Shown one piece after another: positions 20,299-27,627 of a stretch of 27,627 bases of DNA. This stretch comes from Amphimedon queenslandica (lineage: Eukaryota; Porifera; Demospongiae; Haplosclerida; Niphatidae): contig NW_003546375.1 in assembly GCF_000090795.2 (NCBI RefSeq), forward strand, positions 195,112 through 222,738, in the 5' to 3' direction. The notes beneath the pieces were generated by a model, which was not told the origin of the DNA, made no database searches, and worked only from the letters and a program-made list of their open reading frames with translations. The first letter of the stretch is position 1; each line of letters starts with the position of its first letter. A program made the translations under genes and the position numbers.

Positions 20299-21164
20299 TA
20301 GAAATAACAAAAATGAAAGTAACTACTAACAAGACAATACACGTTGTCTACGTACATGTACATGTAATAATAACAATTGCTGTAGTTTAGAATAGCATTA
20401 GTAATAGCATTAAAATTAATGGAGTCACTTTTGTGAACATACATGTACAATGTATTTAAGCTTTCTTGTGATTTTAATTTTGCAATTTAATTAATTAACA
20501 AAATTATAATATTATGCACATACTGAAATTGCACAAAAATTTCTCAACAAAAACTAGCACCACATGCAGCAACATTAAAAAGTGCAATAGCAAAAGGGAA
20601 AAAACCTAAAATAAACTACAGAGTCATTCCAAGTGATCATGATGAACTTATTGCCTTCTCCAAGTCCAACATAATAATATCCATCAAAGTGGCATACCAG
20701 TACTTCTAACAAACAAACTATACAAGCATTCAGAAACAGAAAAGGACAAGATCCAAAAAGCTTTGCTCAGAATTTTTCTAACAAAGTGTAACAAGCTACA
20801 TACATGTACAGTACATGTACATTTGTGTACATTACAACCTTTTGTACGTAACTACACGGACATGCATAAAAAAGGTCTAAAATTACAGTTGGACATTTTC
20901 AACTATTTGGTTTAGTTGTCCACAAAAATACATGTACATGTACATGTATGTCATTCTGCCATTTTGTTTGAACAACACAATTTTAATTTTTTTTTATTAA
21001 TTACTCAACTCAAATTAACCAAGCCTTGACCTTAATAAGCAAAATAATCAGGGGCATACAAGTAAGAAGAACAATTGTAAGGCTACAGTTGTCATTGCCA
21101 CATCCATTTAAATTAATTTTTTTATTAAAGTATTATTTTTATTAATGCAAAAAATTTAACTTAG
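20299..21164. other. Intergenic with TACATGTA repeats and a short open stretch
   Basis: Overlapping TACATGTA palindromes cluster at about 20350, 20445, 20800-20820 and 20930-20948. On the + strand 20527-20709 is open for about 60 codons (contains NYRVIPSDHDEL) and ends in TAA. It has no known motif and no second copy, so it may be a decayed coding remnant. Confidence 0.35.
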
Positions 21165-21545
21165 CAAAAGTTAGTCAGATCCATGCAAAAATGACTTGCT
21201 GGACCAATAATCATGAGTGACCATTTCATAAAAAAAGGCAAGTCAAATCAAGCAATGTTCATACACAACGTTTGAACATTGATTGATGTACATGTAATCT
21301 CAAAATTTAATAATAATTAATAACTATTAATAACTATTAGTAACTCACAAATGAAGCAAAGTGAGTATTTCTCCAGTCTGTCATTTCTGTCAGGTCAGGG
21401 TCTATAGAGAGACGCCCTTTACCCTTGTTAACTTGTCATACATGTAGATTAGAGACTGTAACTTCCTCATTGAAAGGACTAGGAATATACTCTGACCCCC
21501 TTAAGTGAATAATTCTAGACCCTATGCAATGCATACATGTAACTT
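21165..21545. repeat. Duplicated block, copy 2 (matches 15600-15995)
   Basis: Same order of shared segments as copy 1, including the TTAATAACTATTAATAACT stretch, and followed like copy 1 by TACATGT-rich sequence and then the 0.2-kb repeat. Confidence 0.65.
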
Positions 21546-21699
21546 AAGTACTAGTCATGCCGTTTTAAAATTCAAATAATACGTGTATGTGCACATGCAC
21601 ATTGCATGTACACAAACAAGTATATACATATACCAATTGAAATTTGTACATGTATTTTACAATTACACAATGTACATGTATGTGTATACGTAATAAAAT

Positions 21700-22930
21700 T
21701 TGAGCTAATTTCAAAGCCATTTTTTGCAAAAAAAGTAAATGCTATAGTCTTTGCTTTTTTCAAAAATTTGCCAATTTTAAAAAATGGCTATGACATGACT
21801 AAAAATTTTAAAGTCAGAATCAGGCTAAACTTTCTACACAGCATTAGGACATCAATACATACACATAGTACATTGTGTACATGTATGCATCAGAATATGG
21901 AAAAAATCAGGGGTAATTTCGGAGCAATTTTTTCAGAAAAAAACCATGGGTCATAGCTTTGGGTACCTTTCAAAATTTTGGGATTTCATTAAAACGGTCA
22001 TAACTTGAAAAATTGAAGTCAAAATTAGCTAAAACTTAGTATCAGGACATCAATATGCAACAAAAAATAAAATTAAAATGTGGGGTAATTTTGAAGACAT
22101 TTTTCGGAAGAACTATATGTACATGTAGCTTTGGGTATTTGACTATTTTCAAGTGTTTGGGATTTTATTAAAATGGTTGTAACGTGAAAATTTGAAGACA
22201 GAAACAGCCAAAACATTCTACACTGTATAACAACATCAATATGTATCAGAGAATGTAATACAAAATTTGGGGTGATTTCGGAGCAATTTTCTAGACTAAG
22301 TGATTGTACTATAGTACAGGGGTATTAGTAAAATTTTGCTAAAAATAAAAAGAAAATAATTCCTCACCTTTATAATTTTTTGATACATATAGCAACTGTA
22401 CATGCACTTATGTTGCGTAGAAAGTTTGAGTCAAAATTGGATTTTTAGAGAAATTTAACTACATGTAAATTGGGTCAAAGTCTCTGTACTATAGTACAAG
22501 GTCATGGGTATTGGGTATTTTCCAGAATTTTTGATTTTATTAAAATGGCCGTAACTTGAAAAATTGAAGTCGGAATCAGCTAAAACTTTCTACATACATG
22601 TACATGTACATGTAGCACAAGTACATAAATATGCATCAAAAAATGTAATAAGAATTTTGGGTGATATCAGAGTCATTTTTTGAAAAAAACCATGGACTAT
22701 TCAAAAAACCATGGGTAGTATTCAAATTTTTGGTGCTTTCTTAAAATGGCTGTAACTTGAAAATTTGAAGTTGAAATCAGCTCAAACTTTCTACACAGCA
22801 TAAGGACATCAATATGTATCAGAAAATTTAATAAAAATTTTGGGTCCTTTTGGAGCAATTTTTCATAAAAAAACATGCGTTATGTATAGGGTATTTTTCA
22901 GAAATTGGTATAATTATTTATTTAAATGGT
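21700..22930 (+). repeat. Tandem block of the 0.2-kb repeat
   Basis: Forward units recur at about 21800, 22005, 22185, 22548 and 22752, with spacing near 180-210 bases, and one unit near 22330-22450 is inverted. A typical unit has TAACTTGAAAATTTGAAGTC, then AACTTTCTACACAGCATAAG, GACATCAATATGTATCAG, a GGTGATTTTGGAGC motif and ATGGGCTATAGTACAGGGTA. Units are diverged from one another and have no conserved open frame. Confidence 0.75.
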
Positions 22931-22959
22931 TATAACTAAAAATACAAACATTAACTTAC

Positions 22960-23254
22960 TTTGAAATAGAAGTAGAATCTTCCAATAATTGTCTTTCTGC
23001 CATCAACTCAATCAGTTTATGCTCAAGCTATCAATAATTGATTGACTAATAATTAATAACTATTAATAACTACCTTAGCTTTAAATGTATCTGCTTCTAA
23101 GTTAGCACTCAATAAGTTCAAATCTTTAGCTCCTCCTCCTCCTCTCTCTCCTCCTTTCTCCTCTTCAATTTTATGTATTTTTGTTTCAAGTTGTTTCCTT
23201 AGTTTGCTTTCATTTGATGTCATTCCATTGAATATTGAACGCAGTGTCTCAATA
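22960..23254 (-). CDS. Two coiled-coil exons of an unidentified minus-strand gene
   Basis: Minus-strand exon 23074-23254 follows TATTCTAAAAG and ends at AGCTAAG before GTAGTT. It encodes about 60 residues with heptad-like charge pattern (SNESKLRKQLETKIHKIEEE) and a glycine/arginine run. The next exon, 23027 down to 22960, starts after TATTGATAG in matching phase 0, encodes LEHKLIELMAERQLLEDS and ends before GTAAGTTA. Both are open throughout and the phases agree, which supports real exons. No start or stop is found in this window on either side, so the rest is lost, distant or replaced by repeats. It may be part of the same gene family as the remnants at 14331-14906. Confidence 0.45.
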
Positions 23255-23389
23255 CTTTTAGAATAAATGATACTATTTTATCATTCTATAAAAAAAGTAT
23301 ATTCACGTACATGTACATTAAAATTCCCAAATTCATGTATTAATTCATAATTTGACTAAAATTTATGTACAAGTATAAGTCTTTATACT

Positions 23390-23794
23390 ATAGTACACCA
23401 AATTTTGCCAAAAATGTAAAGGAAAGAGTTCGCCATTATGATAATTTATTCTGATACATATACAAGTTTTTACATGTATGTTGTGTAGAAAGTTTGAGCT
23501 GATTTCAATCAAATGTAGATTTTTACAAATCTTTAAGTTGCTAAAATTTGGCAAAACATAAAAGGACAAACATGTACATGTACATACACTGACTGTGTGT
23601 CCTAAACTTGTTGTATTGGTGCCAAACACATAGCTGTACGAGAAACCAGAGGAGGTGGGGGAGGGGCAGGATGACAAGCGGAATAACGTACCTCAATATA
23701 GTTTGAGTCTCTGGGAATGTTTTGGGTAAATGAAACACATTTTTCTATCAACACTCTAAATAGTGAGAGACATGGAGATAAAGGATTACATGTA
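23390..23794 (-). repeat. Four-copy dispersed repeat, copy 4, with frameshifted exon-like segment
   Basis: An inverted 0.2-kb unit (23400-23540) is followed by the block matching 7735-7960. The exon-like segment on the minus strand (23692-23755) is 64 rather than 63 nt: an extra A in the GAAAAATG run breaks the frame kept in the other two copies. Confidence 0.6.
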
Positions 23795-24053
23795 CCGTAT
23801 ATCCTTAAATAGAAGCTGCATTTGAATAAACGTCGGGTAGCAATACAATATAACTATAAATACGCAACATTACTCCAGGGTTAACTCAGTAGTCTGGTGG
23901 ATAATGTCTGAAGCTTCAGAAGTCAAAAGCATGAGGTTACGGGTTCAAATCCCGCTCTGGGCCAAAGTTTTTTATTATTATATATATATATTTTTGAGAT
24001 CCAAATGCCATTTTAGGAAATAGACGCCCGGGCTTTTATTTAAGGAAATACGG
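23795..24053. mobile_element. TA-flanked miniature element enclosing a tRNA-like sequence
   Basis: The left end CCGTATATCCTTAAATAGAA is mirrored at the right end by TTATTTAAGGAAATACGG. TA flanks both sides (23793-23794, 24054-24055). The matching flank of copy B (about 7951-7965) is uninterrupted, which is an empty site. The 259-bp interior contains a tRNA-like segment (separate entry) and a TATATATATA stretch. Confidence 0.75.
23874..23964 (+). ncRNA. tRNA-like sequence with internal promoter boxes
   Basis: A box-A-like TAACTCAGTAGTCTGG (23882-23897) and a box-B match GGTTCAAATCC (23942-23952) are spaced as in tRNA genes. TCCAGGG at the 5' side can pair with CTCTGGG at the 3' side, and GGG-TTCAAAT-CCC forms a T-arm-like hairpin. 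CCA follows the 3' strand in the DNA. The D and anticodon arms do not fold convincingly (the middle is a TCTGAAGCTTCAGA palindrome), so I call it tRNA-derived and not a functional tRNA. Confidence 0.5.
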
Positions 24054-24055
24054 TA

Positions 24056-24619
24056 CATGTACATATGTATATTTACTTTTGATGTCAATTCAATGTTTCT
24101 CAGCAAAGTTCTCGTTGAAATCCTAAAATAAAATAAAAACAATGAAATGTAATAATATTAATTGATTCATTTGCTTAAATGGACACGACTTAAAAATTTT
24201 AGTTAGAATCGGCTTAAATTTTTTTAATGTAACAAAAATTGGGAATGATTTTGGAGCCATTTTTTGGAAAGAAGCAAGAACTATTATAGTCCATAGTGTT
24301 TTGTTACAGGCATGGCTGCCAATAGGCTATGTAGCATCTAGGGCAAAAACTTTCATCGGCCCCTACAGGTTCGGGTACAGGACATATCGTACATGTATTT
24401 CACAATTTGACTATTATCATTATTATTATAAAACTCATGTACTAGTATACATGTACATTCAAACTACCTCTCTGTTATCTTGCTGTCATTAGTAACTTCA
24501 TCATTTTCATCATCAACTTTCTCTGTTCCCTACGGTATAATTATGAAAATTCGAGTGCAAATCTGCTGTTTCAAAGCCACCATATTGAGGCATTTGAGGG
24601 TTAAAATAACGATAGATCT
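24056..24619 (+). repeat. Upstream flank of copy C, duplicate of the B flank
   Basis: It matches about 7961-8540 and 9000-9180, including a degraded 0.2-kb repeat unit, CCAATAGGCTATGT and ACTTCATCATTTTCATCATC. It lacks the hAT-like insert present ahead of B. Open frames in it are not shared with the B flank. Confidence 0.65.
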
Positions 24620-24697
24620 AATTGCTCCGTCCAAAAGGAGCCCCTCCCTTGTGATTCCTTTGCAAAATTCCCATCCGGTTAGCTTGTTCTTTGATCA
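24620..24697 (+). promoter_or_regulatory. Proximal 5' flank of copy C
   Basis: It contains GCTCCGTCC, GGAGCCCCTCC and CGGTTAGCTTG before the ATG, in the same order as the motifs ahead of copy B. Candidate core promoter by conservation only. Confidence 0.3.
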
Positions 24698-27627
24698 ATG
24701 GCAACTAAAATCAGTTCTTGTTCTTTTTCTCTGAGTCTCTTCTCTTCTCCTTTGACTATTGGTAATGTTCATTAACTATTTATGTATCATTGAATATGAT
24801 TTTAGAACAACTTATTGATGTTGTTGATTTATTGGAGAGATGTGATTTCCCTCAGACAAGATGGCATGAGCTGGGACTGAAACTAGGACTACACAAGAAC
24901 ACACTGGACGTTATTAAAAGGGACAGTGTTACAACTTATGAGTGTCTGACAGAGTGTCTCTCCAAGTGGTTGTCCAGAGCTGATAATGTTGACAGTAAAG
25001 GAGGAGCTACCTTTGACTCACTGTCAGATGCTTTTAAATCTATGAATGAGAATGCTGCAGCTGAGAAGCTAGATCAAGAAAGTAAGTTAATATCACTAAT
25101 TGTATTAGCATCGACTGTGTGTGTGGTTATTCTGTTCTATGTAGAACGTAAAGCTAAGGCTCTTGATATATTCAACACTCATCATTCACTCCTCTCTCAG
25201 TCTCTCTCTGATCCTGTCAGTGTAGCTGTTATGCTTCAAAGAGAGGGTTTCATAACAGGACAAGTATTGGCTAGTATGGAATCAGTTAGTTCCTCTGTTC
25301 CTAATCAACGTGAAGTCCTGTTAGCTGCGGTTATAATAGCTATTCAAAGCAAGTATAGTTTACTACAAACATTTGCTAGTGTGTTGTGCAAGTTCACTGG
25401 TAATGTAAAACTAGGAACAGTTATACAAAGAGACTATGGTGAGCTAAAGAATTATTGTTAGTTTTATCTCAGTTTTGATTTTAGATTTGCAGTTTTCTAC
25501 TGACGAATTTGTTAATATTAAAATGAAAGAAGGTTTAATAATATTACTTTTTATTAATTATTATTCTTTTTAGATTCAAGCACTGGAACAATCACACCAT
25601 CATCACCTCGCACACCAACTGCACCAACAGGTACCTCATTAATGATTGAAATAGTTAATATTATGATTAATTCTTAGTTGAAATTTCTGTTCGAAAGAGT
25701 AAATCAAGAGAATTCAGTTCAATAAGAGCTTCACTTGCTAGAACGCTATTTAAAGTGTCCAAAGCTATCTCACAGAAACCTCCACCTCTGATTGACCTAA
25801 AGTCTCTCATTTGTCTCTTTAATTCTGGTCTAAAAGGAAAGCTAGCTGAGTGCAATGATATATCCAGTGTAATGTATGCAATTGAAGGAGAGTGTTCATT
25901 GACTGATATTGAACTGTTAGAAACTGTAGTTGAAGAATTTGAAGTCACTGAAGCTAAAAAATACATCAAACATTACAAGACAACACTGGAAGAGTTCTGT
26001 CATTCACTGTCGATTGATCTTTGCTTGAAGGAAAAGTTTGATGCTGTCAATATAAGCCCTTCTCTTAAATGTGAAACAGCAACTTACATCTTTGACTGGA
26101 GACCTGACAAGAAGAAGTTAAAAGATATTACCGACATTCTTTCCAAGACGTCTGGTAAATTTGTGAAGATAAAGTATATTGATACTGGATACTCCATTGT
26201 GGTCACTTGCTCCTTCCCTCACTCTCTCACTGGAGCTCTCATTATAAAATTGAGTGAAAATCTTGAATTATTAATAAAGAATGGTCTAATGAAGCTTACT
26301 GTTGGATACTGCACAATATGGAACAAACAAAAGATACAAGTATGTGTATATATACTGTTAGTAATTATCATTATAATTATACTGTATTATAAAGGAAATA
26401 CAGGAACCACTGGAAAAGGAGGTACAGGAGATAAAGAAACAACCTCATGATACAAAGGTATAATAATTTGTGTTTGATTATTTTACTACATTAACTTAAT
26501 AGGAAGAGAGAGTAGCAAAACTGGAGGAGAAAGAAACTGAAGGAGCAACACCTCAATCAGTAATTAATCAAGGTATAATAATACATTAATTACTGTATTG
26601 GTTGTTGACCAGTATATTAATGGATGAATAATTCTTATATTTCAGATATACTCTCAGCTGATACAAGTATGACAATAATTAATAGACAATTAATAGAAGA
26701 CAAACAAACAAACAAACAATTAGAAAAAACACTAACAAGTAAGCATAATAAAACATTATTGATTATAATTAAAATAATGTAGAAATTAGGGAAAAGGAAG
26801 GTCAACAACTTCTGTTGTTAGCAAAGGACACTAGTTCAAGTAGGAATTTTATTATTATTATTATTAATTTATTATAAAAAGCAAAACCAAAAAACAAAAC
26901 CAAAATTATTATTATTATTATTTAAAAAAACCTAACGGCTTTAAACAACATAAAAGAAGGGGAGAAAAAGAGCCAACCAGATTATTATTATTATTATTAT
27001 TATCATCATTATTTATAGCATCATACAGAATCAGAAGTGGAATGAGAATGGAAATAGAAATATTGCAATTATTATTAAGAAATAAAACTGGTACTGAATC
27101 ATAATGTATGTGTTAGTGTATTATAATTATATTATGATAGGTTTACTGGATCAGAATAAATCATTAATAGATATTAAGAGAGAAATAGCTGAACTACAAA
27201 AACAGATATCATTAATGAGTGTACATATACTAAAAAAAAGAAAAGAAAATGAAAAATTTAGAGATACATTATTAAGAGGTATGCTAGTGTCATTATTTCA
27301 TTGACTGATTGAAATTATTCTATTACTGGTATAGTAAATAAACCAACAGCAGAATCTGTTTTTATTGCTCGTTATGACTATCATGCAACAATGAATGATG
27401 AAATATCATTCAGTAAGGGAGAGCAGCTAAAGATATATGAAAAGGAAGATAGTTTTTATTGGAAAGGAAGATCCTTGGTGTCTGGTGATGAGGGACTTAT
27501 TCCTAGTAGTTATGTTTACTCAATGTTGGAGTCACTTCAATTGTTAGAGTTTATACTGTCAGGGGAAGAAGTGTCCCTTCCTATTCTACAGAAGATAAGG
27601 AATGATTCATCTAGTAATGATGAGAAA
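24698..27627 (+). CDS. Paralog C: Death / CARD-like / coiled-coil / SH3 protein, 3' end beyond window
   Basis: Exons: 24698-24761, 24806-25081, 25145-25438, 25485-25532, 25574-25630, 25678-26339, 26395-26457, 26503-26572, 26646-26738, 26783-26839, 27019-27090, 27141-27278, and 27335 to the edge. This gives 729 codons without a stop. Death domain about residues 22-113 (RWHELGLKLGL, CLTECLSKWL); CARD-like about 114-211; linker with TPSSPRTPTAPT; the unnamed conserved domain about 247-467 (LKCETATYIFDW, SFPHSLTGALIIKL); coiled coil about 468-631; SH3 from about 633 with well-kept ARYDYHA, FYWKGR and LIPSSYVY. The LRR exon would follow outside. Intron 10 is longer than in A and B (179 bp) owing to inserted A-rich and ATT-repeat sequence. 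In the Death-domain core C resembles A more than B. It appears to be a functional gene. Confidence 0.8.

Noticed and set aside
21606..21956. 116-codon open frame in the satellite block
   Set aside because: Units of the 0.2-kb repeat do not conserve a reading frame, so this is a chance open frame.
23874..23964. Functional tRNA gene
   Set aside because: The A and B boxes are present but the D and anticodon arms do not fold, and the sequence lies inside a transposon-like element. Kept only as tRNA-like.
26340..26450. Collagen-like tail GNTGTTGKGGTGDK in copy C
   Set aside because: It is the wrong frame after an unspliced 55-nt intron. The spliced frame gives the acidic coiled-coil start shared with A and B.

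Overview
The window is AT-rich eukaryotic DNA. Introns are very short (mostly about 40-65 bp, GT..AG), exons are small and mostly in phase 1, and much of the intergenic space is miniature transposons and simple repeats. Death-domain genes sit in tandem. This combination looks most like a demosponge such as Amphimedon queenslandica. That assignment is an inference from gene style and content, not a database match.

Layout: 1-131 is the likely 3' end of an upstream gene. Three tandem paralogs on the + strand follow: copy A (471-4349, a pseudogene with two stops and one frameshift), copy B (9242-13042, intact in my reconstruction, about 957 residues) and copy C (24698 to the window end, intact but cut off). 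Each has 13 or more small exons encoding, in order, a Death domain, a second CARD-like helical domain, a variable linker, a conserved domain of about 200 residues that I cannot name, a coiled coil, an SH3 domain and, where visible, NLR-type leucine-rich repeats. No NACHT P-loop is visible. These look like intracellular adaptor or sensor proteins, possibly innate immune; that role is inferred.

Between B and C lie an assembly gap (ten N, 16772-16781), a broken Death-domain fragment (16829-16971), an HSPA12-type Hsp70-like gene (18353-20298) with an apparent one-base frameshift near its 3' end, and scattered minus-strand coiled-coil exon remnants.

Intergenic DNA: the flanks of A, B and C are themselves duplicated, so younger insertions can be recognised by comparing paralogous flanks. 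These include a hAT-like element with a perfect 8-bp target duplication (8545-8992), a second hAT-like element (17240-17652), and four TA-flanked terminal-inverted-repeat elements (4435-4713, 5735-6074, 7001-7206, 23795-24053), the last enclosing a tRNA-like sequence. A repeat of about 0.2 kb with a conserved core recurs in both orientations through the intergenic regions, with a tandem block at 21.7-22.9 kb. A four-copy repeat carries a conserved 63-nt exon-like segment.
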